A DNA stretch of 64,000 bases from Neptuniibacter sp048548695 (GCF_048548695.1 NZ_JBLYIF010000004.1); one strand, 5' to 3'. Shown: positions 16,369-24,957, counted from the first letter of the stretch. Numbers and translations: made by a program. Notes: generated by a model not told the origin, from the letters alone.

Positions 16369-16953
16369 TTAGTAGCGAGGGTCCCACATGCGGCGACCGG
16401 TCTCTTTCTCGTAGCCCTGTCCATATGGGTAGCTGACAATTTCCAGCTGCATACCCCAAGGGGCCATAAAGTAAACCCAGGTCAGGCCTTTCATGCCTGT
16501 TTCAGTGAAGGTATGTGGTTTGCCTAGTACTTTGATGCCTTTTTCTTCCAGAAAGGCAACAGCGGCTTCCATGTCATCCACATAAAAAGCCAGGTGGTGT
16601 CCACCGATATCGCTGTTACGTGGCGGTGTTTTGTTCTGGTCCGGGGATGTGTATTCAAAGATCTCCAGTGCCGGTCCATTGCCGCAACGCATCAGATGAG
16701 CTGTTTTGATTACCGCTTTTTTATGGACATTCAGGTTTTCGGTCATCCAGTCATCGTCAAAAGGTCCAAATGGGCCAATTGAGTAGAAGGACTCGCAGCC
16801 AATAACGTCTTTAAAGAAAGCAGTTGCTTCTTCCACATTGGGAACGGTAATACCCAGGTGCTGCGTACCCCGCATTCCAGGCATTCCAGCCAGAGCTTGC
16901 GTGCTAAACACTGCCATCAAAGCCAGTGCAGAAAGGGTTTTTATTGTTCTCAT
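16369..16953 (-). CDS. Exported VOC-superfamily protein (glyoxalase/dioxygenase fold)
   Basis: 194 residues with a signal peptide (MRTIKTLSALALMAVFSTQA-LAG) and a tandem beta-alpha-beta-beta-beta VOC fold. Likely metal ligands are His in TQHLGITVPN, Glu in LEIFEY, His in GGHHLAFYVDD and Glu in MQLEIVSY. VOC proteins are usually cytoplasmic, so the secretion signal is unusual. The start at 16953 has GGAG nine bases upstream; the longer frame adds five residues. Activity is unknown; glyoxalase-like detoxification of an oxidation product or ring cleavage are both conceivable. Confidence 0.75.
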   Translation of the reverse strand: MRTIKTLSALALMAVFSTQALAGMPGMRGTQHLGITVPNVEEATAFFKDVIGCESFYSIGPFGPFDDDWMTENLNVHKKAVIKTAHLMRCGNGPALEIFEYTSPDQNKTPPRNSDIGGHHLAFYVDDMEAAVAFLEEKGIKVLGKPHTFTETGMKGLTWVYFMAPWGMQLEIVSYPYGQGYEKETGRRMWDPRY

Positions 16954-17156
16954 CCTTAATTGCTCCATTTATGTATAAACAACTAGAGCAATTCAAAATG
17001 CATGCCAGCTAATAATGTTGACATATTCCGCCGGTTTACGGGGAAGTGGGCGCTGGCAGCTGGGCGATTGCATCAGGCAGGGTGATGCAGTGGCACATTG
17101 TGTTTCAGGTAGTGATGCACAGTGTTGCTATATTGTAGGAGGGTTTTAGTCGAGAG

Positions 17157-17191
17157 GGAGGCAACCCCTTGCTGGGTAGGAGTTGCCTCTG
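17157..17191 (-). terminator. Hairpin 3' of pqqA
   Basis: GAGGCAACCCC/GGAGTTGCCTC (11 positions, one mismatch) lies 6 bp past the pqqA stop codon. The T-run is weak. Confidence 0.5.
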
Positions 17192-17196
17192 GATCT

Positions 17197-17271
17197 TCAG
17201 CGGTTAGCGAAGTACATAGTAACTTCGAAACCAATTCGCAAATCTTTATAAGCAGGTTTTTGCCAGTTCAT
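17197..17271 (-). CDS. pqqA: PQQ precursor peptide PqqA
   Basis: A 24-residue peptide ending in LRIGFEVTMYFANR, the strongly conserved PqqA tail. E16 and Y20 form the ExxxY pair that PqqE/PqqD/PqqF-type enzymes crosslink and excise to make pyrroloquinoline quinone. The start has GGAG nine bases upstream (CGGAGAATAAAAATATG). It is embedded in a longer meaningless frame and is easily missed. No pqqBCDE follows, so it is an isolated extra or sole precursor gene. A sigma-54 promoter candidate (17328-17343) faces it, divergent from the PQQ dehydrogenase at 17646, so precursor and enzyme may be induced together. Confidence 0.93.
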   Translation of the reverse strand: MNWQKPAYKDLRIGFEVTMYFANR

Positions 17272-17327
17272 ATTTTTATTCTCCGTTGTATGTTCAGTGT
17301 AGCGATGATTAGTCGCGATAAAGATAA

Positions 17328-17343
17328 AGCAAGCTTTATGCCT
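17328..17343 (-). promoter_or_regulatory. Sigma-54 promoter candidate of pqqA
   Basis: Read on the minus strand: AGGCAT-AAAGC-TTGCT, spacing correct and -12 perfect, first base of -24 divergent. It lies ~57 bp before the pqqA start. Confidence 0.55.
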
Positions 17344-17393
17344 TAAGTTTATTTTTAAGCGAGTGACGCTGTTTTTTCTTCTGTTTTGGTCTC

Positions 17394-17430
17394 GTGACAC
17401 ACTGTCTCAACGGGTGACAAAGTGTGTCAA
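17394..17430. promoter_or_regulatory. Inverted-repeat activator sites shared by pqqA and the first PQQ dehydrogenase
   Basis: GACACACTGTCTC (17396-17408) and the inverted GACAAAGTGTGTC (17416-17428) lie between the divergent sigma-54 promoters at 17328 and 17550. The same CACACTTTGTC word occurs at 23037-23047 before the second PQQ dehydrogenase promoter. Proposed as binding sites of the activator encoded at 20929. Confidence 0.5.
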
Positions 17431-17549
17431 ATCGCAAGCATTAAGCGTGATATATGGGGAGTTTTTGTATGTTTTGGCTTTTGCTGTTTTTTATAAAAAT
17501 CATTTAAATTCAATTGGATATGTCTTTGTGTTTTGTTGTTTAATTGATT

Positions 17550-17565
17550 TGGCCTGTTTGTTGCT
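17550..17565 (+). promoter_or_regulatory. Sigma-54 promoter of the first PQQ dehydrogenase operon
   Basis: TGGCCT-GTTTG-TTGCT at correct spacing, 81 bp before the start codon. Confidence 0.65.
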
Positions 17566-17645
17566 GCATCAGGTTTGGTTACAGCCGCAGACAGATTTCC
17601 ACAAAGGTACCGTCTGCTTTTCATTCGTTAGATGGAGAAGATGAA

Positions 17646-19322
17646 GTGATTACAATAAGAAAACTTATGCTGTCGGCCAGTGTTGCATCAGCGCTTGCAA
17701 TGTCTGGCATGATGTCCACAACCGTTGCAGCGGATTCTTCCAATGTCAGCCCCAATGACTGGCCGCAGTACCATCGTACGTCCGATGCCTGGCGTTACAG
17801 CCCACTTGATCAGATCAATGTAAAAAACATTGATAAGTTGAAAGTGGCCTGGATTCATCAGCCGGGGGATATTCAGATGGGTCTGCAGGCAACGCCAATC
17901 GTTATTGATGGCGTAGCTTATTATATTGGGCCAAATAATAACGTGTTTGCGCTTGAAGCAGATACGGGTAAGCAGTTGTGGCACTACCAGCCAGAACTGG
18001 ATGAAATTGTAAATGAGGTGTTCTACGTCGCTGCGAGTCGTGGTGTTACTGTCGGACACGGCATGGTTTATATTGGTTCTCTTGATGGCCGTTTTATCGC
18101 GCTTGACCAGAAAACCGGTGAAGAGAAATGGTCTACCCAGATTACTGATCTGGAAAGCTGCTACGGCTGCTTGTTCTCCTCTCCACCACAGCTGGCGGGT
18201 GATGTCCTGTTCGGTGGTACCACCGGTGGTGACCAGCCAACTCAGGGTAAAATCTTTGCGGTTAACGCTTTGACTGGTAAGCCAATGTGGACCTTCGATA
18301 TTTTGCAGAAGGATGATCCAAAGAGCTGGCCGGGTGATTCTGGTGAAGTCGGTGGTAGTGGTGCATGGTTGCCAGGTACCTACGACGCGAAAACCGATAC
18401 CATCTATATCGGTACAGCCAATGCGGCGCCTGATTTCTACGGTGCTGACCGTATGGGTGACAACAAGTGGAGTGCCAGCCTGCTGGCCATCGATCCTCAG
18501 ACGGGTAAGCTGAAATGGGGTCGCCAGGAAATCCCTCATGATGTATGGGATTACGATGCATCCTATGAAGCACTGGCTCTGAAACACAAAGGTAAAGACG
18601 TTCTGGTTCACCTGAACAAAAGCGGCTTTGTTTTCGTTGTCGATAAGAAAGATGGCGGCATTGAAAACGTATGGCCACTGGCTCAGAACATCAACTTTGT
18701 TGATGGTATCGATCCTAAAACCGGTGCACTTGGCAAGCGTAAAGCGATGCCTGTGGGTGAAGAAACCACTATCTGCCCATACCTGCTTGGCGCACGTAGC
18801 TGGAACCACGGTGCCTATAACCCTAAAACCGGGTTGTGGTACACCAATGCCATGGAAGTTTGTAACATCGTAGTGCCAGCAGCACAGGAACATGAAAGTG
18901 TTGGTCTTGCGGGTCTGTACCTTGGCGTAAGCAAGCTGGTTGCCGTACCACCTCCAGGTGGTAAAGCCTCCGCTCGACTGGATGCTCGTGATCCAATCAC
19001 CGGTAAACTGAAATGGACCATCGACTATCCGCTGCCAGGTTTGAGCAGTGTACTGACCACTGGTGGTGATTTGGTATTCAACGGTTCACCGAAAGGCATG
19101 CTGCATGCCTATGATGCGAACAATGGTAAAGAAGTGTGGAACTTCAACGCCGGTTCAGGTCTGCGTGGCGGTATTGTCAGCTACTCCGTGAATGGTAAGC
19201 AGTACATTCTTGCTGCTACCGGTATGGGTTCTCATGCGCCAGGCTTCATGGCGAGTGCTTTCCCAGAAATGGGTGGCCTGCCAGGTGGTGCTGCGCTGAT
19301 CGCCTTTACACTGGAAGACTAA
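17646..19322 (+). CDS. PQQ-dependent alcohol dehydrogenase, type I (first)
   Basis: 558 residues: signal peptide ending ...MMSTTVAA, then an eight-bladed PQQ propeller with no heme motif. It oxidises an alcohol to aldehyde or ketone in the periplasm. The catalytic Asp is D302 in HDVWDYDA, followed at +2 by D304, the extra acidic residue typical of lanthanide-dependent enzymes. The metal-ligand Glu is replaced by Asp (D196 in TTGGDQPTQG). The vicinal Cys-Cys of methanol/ethanol dehydrogenases is absent at the usual site; a CxxC (SCYGC) occurs later. The start is GTG 17646 with GGAG eight bases upstream; the longer frame would begin before the mapped promoter. It is followed by a cytochrome c and a binding protein. 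Substrate unknown. Confidence 0.92.
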   Translation: MITIRKLMLSASVASALAMSGMMSTTVAADSSNVSPNDWPQYHRTSDAWRYSPLDQINVKNIDKLKVAWIHQPGDIQMGLQATPIVIDGVAYYIGPNNNVFALEADTGKQLWHYQPELDEIVNEVFYVAASRGVTVGHGMVYIGSLDGRFIALDQKTGEEKWSTQITDLESCYGCLFSSPPQLAGDVLFGGTTGGDQPTQGKIFAVNALTGKPMWTFDILQKDDPKSWPGDSGEVGGSGAWLPGTYDAKTDTIYIGTANAAPDFYGADRMGDNKWSASLLAIDPQTGKLKWGRQEIPHDVWDYDASYEALALKHKGKDVLVHLNKSGFVFVVDKKDGGIENVWPLAQNINFVDGIDPKTGALGKRKAMPVGEETTICPYLLGARSWNHGAYNPKTGLWYTNAMEVCNIVVPAAQEHESVGLAGLYLGVSKLVAVPPPGGKASARLDARDPITGKLKWTIDYPLPGLSSVLTTGGDLVFNGSPKGMLHAYDANNGKEVWNFNAGSGLRGGIVSYSVNGKQYILAATGMGSHAPGFMASAFPEMGGLPGGAALIAFTLED

Positions 19323-19352
19323 GCTAGACGGCTATAAGCCTATATAACAATA

Positions 19353-19375
19353 GAGGGGCAGTTTATCTGCCCCTC
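19353..19375 (+). terminator. Intercistronic hairpin after the first PQQ dehydrogenase
   Basis: GAGGGGCAG-TTTAT-CTGCCCCTC followed by ACTTTAG. Probably a partial terminator or mRNA stabiliser, since the cytochrome gene follows in the same direction. Confidence 0.5.
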
Positions 19376-19406
19376 ACTTTAGTAAGAAATCTTGGGAATG
19401 TAGAAC

Positions 19407-19838
19407 ATGATGTTTGATATTAAATCTGTTGTTAATCGTTCTGTGCTGTTGGCAAGCGTATTGGTCAGTGGGGTTGCCCTCGCTGTAGCTCCGCCAGCAG
19501 ATAGTGGATCAAGCAAGAAAAAATCCAAACCGAAAGAAACGCCTGAGGTGGTTGCCGCCGCAAAAGCAACCGTATTTGGTCAGTTAGATGAATCAGTCGC
19601 CAATGGCGAAAAGCGTTTTAATCAGTCCTGCGTATATTGTCATGGCAATCGGGGTTCCGGTGGCAAGGCGAAAAAGTTGCAGGGACGTGATTTCGAGCCA
19701 GAATATCTGTTTAAAACCATCAGTAACGGTAAGCGCCGTGGTGCGTTGGTTATGCCGCCCTGGAAACGTTCGTTCAGCCCTGAACAGCGCTGGGAGCTGG
19801 TGACCTATATTCTTTCTCTCAGTAACAGCGAAAAGTAG
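19407..19838 (+). CDS. Periplasmic monoheme cytochrome c
   Basis: 143 residues: a signal peptide, a Lys/Ser-rich linker (SSKKKSKPKE) and one cytochrome c domain with CVYCH (C75, C78, H79). The likely axial Met is in VMPPWKR. Its position after the PQQ dehydrogenase makes it the probable electron acceptor, as MxaG/XoxG are in methanol oxidation. An in-frame ATG one codon later is equally possible as start. Confidence 0.88.
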   Translation: MMFDIKSVVNRSVLLASVLVSGVALAVAPPADSGSSKKKSKPKETPEVVAAAKATVFGQLDESVANGEKRFNQSCVYCHGNRGSGGKAKKLQGRDFEPEYLFKTISNGKRRGALVMPPWKRSFSPEQRWELVTYILSLSNSEK

Positions 19839-19851
19839 AAGGAGGCAGCAT

Positions 19852-20613
19852 ATGCGCCTTAACTTTCGAAACACCTTATTTGCTGTTGCACTGATTGCAG
19901 GTGGCCAGAATGTGCTGGCCGACAGTTTGCAGCATATACAGGATTCCGGTGAGCTGGATGTCTGTGTAAACCCGTTTCAGCCGCCTTTTTCTGTACGCCA
20001 GCCTGAAGTACAAGGCTTGCAGATAGATGTGGCAAAGGCCTTGGCTGACAGCCTGGGTGTTAACCTCAATCTGTCATGGATTGTGCAGAAAAGAGACTCC
20101 AAAAAGACCCGCTGTGATCTTTATGCTGGAGTTGCCAGGCTGGGTGACGGTAAGTCTAAATATGTCCGCATTACACAGCCTTATATGGAGCTGCAATTCA
20201 AGCTTGTACTGCCCGCCGATAGTCAGCCAGTGAAGGGGTTGGATGATTTGAAACAAACGGTAGTTGGCGTACCTGCAGGCAGCATGGGTGCGCACTTGCT
20301 TAACGAGGGCGCGGTACCCGTTGCGATTCGTTTCAATGATGAGTTATCGCGTTTGCAGGCTGTGGTTGATGGCGAAATCGGTGCTGCGCTGGTCAGTAAT
20401 GTCACACTGGGTTATATGCAAAAACAAGGTCACAGTTTCAATGTTTATGATGCTGAGGCTTTGCTAGGTAATAAGTTAAATTACCTTTACGCTCTGGGTT
20501 TGCGTAAAGCGGATGATGCAACTGAAACTCAATTTAATGAACTACTAAAAACATTAAAAGAAGATGGGAGTCTGGATAAGGTTTTGAACAAGTATGGCGT
20601 TAGTGCGCTGTAG
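19852..20613 (+). CDS. Periplasmic solute-binding protein, family 3 (MxaJ/XoxJ-like)
   Basis: 253 residues with signal peptide (…GGQNVLA) and the family-3 binding-protein fold: GELDVCVNPFQPPFS near the N-terminus and LDKVLNKYG at the end. No ABC permease or ATPase follows. The order PQQ dehydrogenase, cytochrome c, binding protein matches mxaF-G-J/xoxF-G-J, where the J protein is thought to assist maturation or activation of the dehydrogenase rather than transport. It lies 13 bp after the cytochrome gene with an AAGGAGG site, and ends at a strong terminator. Confidence 0.85.
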   Translation: MRLNFRNTLFAVALIAGGQNVLADSLQHIQDSGELDVCVNPFQPPFSVRQPEVQGLQIDVAKALADSLGVNLNLSWIVQKRDSKKTRCDLYAGVARLGDGKSKYVRITQPYMELQFKLVLPADSQPVKGLDDLKQTVVGVPAGSMGAHLLNEGAVPVAIRFNDELSRLQAVVDGEIGAALVSNVTLGYMQKQGHSFNVYDAEALLGNKLNYLYALGLRKADDATETQFNELLKTLKEDGSLDKVLNKYGVSAL

Positions 20614-20661
20614 TTGAATGGTATGCCCCAACTTCGCTTCTGCGCTCCCAAGCAGAATTTT

Positions 20662-20689
20662 GAGCGCGTGCAAACGCGCTCCTTTTTTT
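20662..20689 (+). terminator. Terminator of the first PQQ operon
   Basis: GAGCGCG-TGCAAA-CGCGCTC followed by C and seven T. The rest of 20614-20928 has no gene and no convincing promoter. Confidence 0.85.
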
Positions 20690-20928
20690 CTTATCGGGAA
20701 TGCTGAAAGGTTAGAAGCTAAAGGTAGCAATATGTTCACTTGCATGCGTACAGAATACGGACAGGTCGCAGGCAGAAAGTAAAATCCTTAATAAATCTAA
20801 GGAAAAGCTTGAACTGAATCAATGCTACAATCTAAGATGATCTTTAAGAGTGTATACCTCTTATAAATATAAAAAATACCTGGCAGCCAAGATGGGCTCG
20901 TGGAACTGCACAGGTGAGGGTGAAATGA

Positions 20929-22956
20929 ATGACTTACAAGAAGGACCATCTCCTGGCCGGATCTGCCAAGAGTGATTCCGATGTAACATGCAAGGATAGC
21001 GACGGCGAAGTTAATAACTATATTCAAAATTCCTGGGATCGTTGCCGGGACCGATACAAAATTGATCCGAATTCCGATATCGAGTTGGTGAACCTTTCCG
21101 ACTCCGAAGTACGCCAAAAGCGTGAACCCCTGGAAAAACTGCTCGCTGACTCCGCTGGTGTATTTGATAAAATCCGCGCGGTTTCCAAAAACAGTGGTTA
21201 TACCGTTTTACTGACAAACACCGAAGGGCTGGTTGTTAAATCATTTTGTGACTCAGGTGTGAGTCATGAGCTTGAATCTCGTGGCCTGCGTCAGGGTAGT
21301 CTCTGGGCCGAATCATTGATTGGTACCAACGGTTTAGGCACCTGTCTCACCGAAGCTGTGCCAGTCACTGTGTATGCCGAAGAACACTATGGCTCGGCAT
21401 TGCAGAATTTTAGTTGCTCAGCAGCTCCGCTGATTGATCCCGCCGGGAACCCGTTTGGTGCGTTGGATGTTTCTACTTTTGCCACTGGTAACCGTTTAGG
21501 TCAGGCGCTGGCATTGAATCTGGTGTGTGAAACAGCAGATGAAATTGAAACACTGATTTTCCGTGAAGCCTATGAAAACCAGCGTATTATCAGTATGTCG
21601 ACATCAACAATGCTGGCACCGACGACAGCACTGGTGGCAGTAAATGAATGCGACACCATTATTGCGGCAACGACCCCCTTGTTGCTTGCCATGGGCTGTA
21701 GTGACCGCTATCAACTGGTTGGTAAGAAATTTTGCGACACCTTCGAGCTGACATTCGAACAACTTGAGTCAACCGTCATTGTTGAGCACTCCATCCGGAT
21801 TGGTAACTTCCGCAAAAAATTCTTCGCTACATTGATTCCTCCGGTTAATAAAACCGCGAAAATCAGTAAAGCGCACATGCTCAAGCTGGATGTGGCCAAA
21901 AAACACACTAAAACTGCTGATCCTGAGTGTTGTCCATTGCAGGCAGCAGCGGGTAAAGACAGTGGCCTGCTGAGGCAGGCCGCTCGCTGTGCCCGAATCG
22001 TTGATAAAGGCATCAGTATTTTGCTCGAAGGCCAGACGGGCACCGGTAAAGAGGTTTGGGCGCGGGCGCTGCACAATAGTAGTAGCCGTCGTGATAAGCC
22101 TTTTGTCACCCTGAACTGTGCGGCAATACCAGAATCGCTGATTGAGAGTGAGCTTTTCGGTTACAGTGCGGGTACATTTACCGGCGGGTTGAAGTCCGGC
22201 AAGGTCGGTAAGATTCAGGCCAGTAATGGTGGCACACTGTTTCTGGATGAAATTGGTGATATGCCGCTTGAATTGCAGGCTCGTCTGTTGCGGGTATTGG
22301 CTGAGAAAGAGATTATCCCATTGGGTGAAGTGAACCCGCTTAAGATCAATCTCAATGTCATCTGCGCAACCCACCGTGACCTGAAAGAGTTTGTCGGTCA
22401 AGGCGATTTCCGAGAAGACCTGTACTACCGGATCAGCGGTTTCCGGATTCATCTCCCCAGCCTATCTCAGCGGGAAGATAAACCGCATATCATCAACAAG
22501 GTGTTGACCGAGTTGTGCCGTGAAGAGTCTGATGCCGACAATGTGTTCCTGGCTAATGATGCCATGGCTCAGCTTAGTCAGTACTCATGGCCGGGTAATA
22601 TTCGTCAGCTGAAAAATGTGCTGCAGTTTGCATTGTGCATGCGTGAAGAAGACATGATCCGGCTGGTAGACCTGCCGGAGGAAGTTTTTGCTGAAGAGCG
22701 GTTAGCACCTGTAACAGAAACGCCGCATGACGATGCGGTCAGTAATTACCCTCCTTCTCGTTTGGTGTCGATCAGTCATCAGGACAGCGCAGGACTGTCA
22801 GAAAAAGAAGAGTTGGAGCAAGTGCTCGAGCAGCACCGCTGGGTAGTGACCCGCGCGGCTAAGGCGCTGGGTGTTAGCCGGTCAACGCTGCATCGGAAAA
22901 TTAAAAAACATGGTTTGCTAGTGGAAGGCCAAGAGCCGGAAGCTGTTAACGAATAA
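20929..22956 (+). CDS. AcoR-family sigma-54-dependent activator (first)
   Basis: 675 residues. An N-terminal GAF-like sensor region (about 70-210, containing LIGTNGLGTCLTEAVPV), a linker, an AAA+ domain (about 340-570) with Walker A EGQTGTGKE (367-375), and a C-terminal Fis-type helix-turn-helix (AAKALGVSRSTLHRKIKK). It opens sigma-54 promoters on sensing a co-inducer. The sigma-54-contacting GAFTGA loop reads GTFTGG (415-420), a departure from consensus. It sits between the two sigma-54-driven PQQ dehydrogenase operons and probably regulates them. No -24/-12 site precedes it. ATG 20929 follows GGTGAGGGTGAA. Confidence 0.92.
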   Translation: MTYKKDHLLAGSAKSDSDVTCKDSDGEVNNYIQNSWDRCRDRYKIDPNSDIELVNLSDSEVRQKREPLEKLLADSAGVFDKIRAVSKNSGYTVLLTNTEGLVVKSFCDSGVSHELESRGLRQGSLWAESLIGTNGLGTCLTEAVPVTVYAEEHYGSALQNFSCSAAPLIDPAGNPFGALDVSTFATGNRLGQALALNLVCETADEIETLIFREAYENQRIISMSTSTMLAPTTALVAVNECDTIIAATTPLLLAMGCSDRYQLVGKKFCDTFELTFEQLESTVIVEHSIRIGNFRKKFFATLIPPVNKTAKISKAHMLKLDVAKKHTKTADPECCPLQAAAGKDSGLLRQAARCARIVDKGISILLEGQTGTGKEVWARALHNSSSRRDKPFVTLNCAAIPESLIESELFGYSAGTFTGGLKSGKVGKIQASNGGTLFLDEIGDMPLELQARLLRVLAEKEIIPLGEVNPLKINLNVICATHRDLKEFVGQGDFREDLYYRISGFRIHLPSLSQREDKPHIINKVLTELCREESDADNVFLANDAMAQLSQYSWPGNIRQLKNVLQFALCMREEDMIRLVDLPEEVFAEERLAPVTETPHDDAVSNYPPSRLVSISHQDSAGLSEKEELEQVLEQHRWVVTRAAKALGVSRSTLHRKIKKHGLLVEGQEPEAVNE

Positions 22957-22974
22957 ACTGTTTTGTCTCAATCT

Positions 22975-23005
22975 AAAAAAGCCATGCAACTGCATGGCTT
23001 TTTTT
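22975..23005 (+). terminator. Terminator of the first activator gene
   Basis: A-run, GCCATGCA-AC-TGCATGGC, then seven T. Confidence 0.85.
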
Positions 23006-23032
23006 GTTTTGGCCTGCAGCAGCCTGTAGCAG

Positions 23033-23049
23033 GTGCCACACTTTGTCTC
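23033..23049 (+). promoter_or_regulatory. Activator-site candidate of the second PQQ operon
   Basis: GTGCCA-CACTT-TGTCTC, sharing CACACTTTGTC with the inverted site at 17416-17428. It lies ~55 bp before the -24 element. Confidence 0.45.
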
Positions 23050-23104
23050 GAAATCTTTTCTCTTGCCTTTAGTAAACTCTAAATAATTCAAATGCTTACG
23101 CACA

Positions 23105-23120
23105 TGGCATGTCTTTTGCG
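23105..23120 (+). promoter_or_regulatory. Sigma-54 promoter of the second PQQ dehydrogenase operon
   Basis: TGGCAT-GTCTT-TTGCG at correct spacing, ~97 bp before the start codon. Confidence 0.75.
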
Positions 23121-23216
23121 GCTGTTTTGTCGTACCAAACGCAAGAACATGGAACAGCCTTGTATAGGGTAACTGTTTAAATATTTTTGTTCATAATATT
23201 AATAAGAGGCATCAAT

Positions 23217-24935
23217 ATGAGAGCACGATTTGGAGTAGGAAAAGCAGCAGGCATAGGCTTATTTGCGCTGACGGTTTCTATGAACAGTCATGCATTAGGT
23301 GTAAGTGTACTGGAAGGTACCCACCTGAATAACTTTGTAACGGATGACATGCTGCTGAATGCGGACAAGGATCCTAATAACTGGCTGCATTACGGCAGGG
23401 ATTATGAAGGTACCCGCTATTCGCCCTTGATGCAGATTAATCAGGAAAATGTCAGTGATTTAGTGCCTAAATGGAATCTTTCATTTGGCGTAATCGGTGC
23501 GCAGGACAGCCAGGTTATGGCGGTGAATGGTCGTTTATATGTGACGTCCAGCCACAATATCGCTTTTGCATTGGACGGTACTTCGGGTGATGTGCTGTGG
23601 AAATATCAGCGTGCACTGCCCGGCGATCTTGGCCCTAAACTCTGTTGTGGTTCAGTTAACCGTGGTGTGGCTGTTTATAAAGACAAAGTTTACATGGCCA
23701 CTCTGGATACGCACATGGTGGCACTGGATAACAACACCGGTGAAGTGGTCTGGGAAAAGAAACTGGGTGACTACAAAACAGGTGAAATTTTAACCTCTAT
23801 GCCGATGATTATTGATGGCATGGTGGTTATCGGTAACTCCGGTGGTGACCTAGGTGCCAATCCGGGTACTGTTTATGCGCTGGATGCAGATACCGGTGAA
23901 CTGATTTGGAAAACCTACACGGTTCCGATGACCGGTAAAGAGAAAATCGCTAAGACCTGGGCCGGTGATTCCTGGAAAACTGCGGGTGGTACTCCATGGC
24001 TGCCGCCTTCATATGATAAAGAAACCGGCTATATCCTGTATGGGGTAGGTAACCCAGTACCGGATTTCGATGGCAGTGTGCGTGAAGGTGACAACCTGTA
24101 TACCGGTTCCACTGTAGCGATCGACCCGAAAAACGGCAAAATTGTTAAACACTTCCAGTACACCCCGCACGATGTCTGGGATTATGACGGTACTAACGAA
24201 GCGATTCTGATTAAGGATAAAGAGGGTCGTAAAACCTACCTGCATGCAGACCGTAACGGTCACCTGTACTCCATTGATCGCGAGACCTATAAGTGTAACT
24301 GGGTTGTGCCAATGCAGCGGGTTAACTGGGTTGAGAGCTTTGATAGCAACTGCCGTCCAAAAGTAAATCCGGATAAAGTGCCAACTGAAGGCAAGGTAAC
24401 CACTGACATCGCTCCGACCCTGGGTGGTGGTAAAGAGTGGCACCCAGCGGCCTACAGCAAGCGTACCGGTATGATCTATGTGCCAGTTATCGACATGTCC
24501 ATGGACCTGGAAGCTAAGAAGCAGGAGTTCAAGCCAGGTCAGTGGTTCCTGGGTACTAACACACTGCGTCTGCACCCTGGTGCGGGTTACCTGAAGGCGT
24601 TTAATGCGACCACCGGTGAACTGGAGTGGATGCGTTCACAGAATGTACCGGCAACGGGTGGTGTCCTTACCACAGCGGGTGGTTTGGTCTTCAACGGTGA
24701 TGCTGAAGGTTTCTTCCGTGCAGTGAAAGATGACACGGGTGAAACCCTGTACGAATATAACGTTGGTACCGGTATCCACAGTAACCCAACTACCTACATG
24801 GTGGGTGATACTCAGTATGTTGCTGTGTTGGTCGGTCCTGGTGGCGGTAGTTTGTGGCCATTGGTTTACGGTGAATTCTTCAAGCACAACACCAAGGGTG
24901 GTGGTCTGTTTGTATTCGCTCTGCACAAGAAATAA
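23217..24935 (+). CDS. PQQ-dependent alcohol dehydrogenase, type I (second)
   Basis: 572 residues with signal peptide and PQQ propeller, no heme. It has the vicinal disulfide pair C143-C144 (KLCCGSVNRG) that normally packs on PQQ. The catalytic D322 is in HDVWDYDG with D324 at +2, the lanthanide-type pair. The usual Glu metal ligand is Asp (D211 in SGGDLGAN); Asn in GVGNPVPD is kept. The start 23217 is chosen for GAGG eight bases upstream; the longer frame adds ten residues. It forms an operon with the cytochrome at 25006. Of the three PQQ enzymes it looks closest to classical quinoprotein ethanol/methanol dehydrogenases. Confidence 0.94.
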   Translation: MRARFGVGKAAGIGLFALTVSMNSHALGVSVLEGTHLNNFVTDDMLLNADKDPNNWLHYGRDYEGTRYSPLMQINQENVSDLVPKWNLSFGVIGAQDSQVMAVNGRLYVTSSHNIAFALDGTSGDVLWKYQRALPGDLGPKLCCGSVNRGVAVYKDKVYMATLDTHMVALDNNTGEVVWEKKLGDYKTGEILTSMPMIIDGMVVIGNSGGDLGANPGTVYALDADTGELIWKTYTVPMTGKEKIAKTWAGDSWKTAGGTPWLPPSYDKETGYILYGVGNPVPDFDGSVREGDNLYTGSTVAIDPKNGKIVKHFQYTPHDVWDYDGTNEAILIKDKEGRKTYLHADRNGHLYSIDRETYKCNWVVPMQRVNWVESFDSNCRPKVNPDKVPTEGKVTTDIAPTLGGGKEWHPAAYSKRTGMIYVPVIDMSMDLEAKKQEFKPGQWFLGTNTLRLHPGAGYLKAFNATTGELEWMRSQNVPATGGVLTTAGGLVFNGDAEGFFRAVKDDTGETLYEYNVGTGIHSNPTTYMVGDTQYVAVLVGPGGGSLWPLVYGEFFKHNTKGGGLFVFALHKK

Positions 24936-24957
24936 GGACTGGTTTCTATAAGGAAAT

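Noticed and set aside
17474..17486. TTTTGGCTTTTGCT as a sigma-54 promoter for the first PQQ dehydrogenase
   Set aside because: Only about half the required distance between GG and GC; the site at 17550 has correct spacing.
17688..18893. 401-codon open frame on the minus strand inside the first PQQ dehydrogenase gene
   Set aside because: Antisense to a clear gene and with no family features; a codon-bias shadow. Similar long antisense frames elsewhere were dropped for the same reason.
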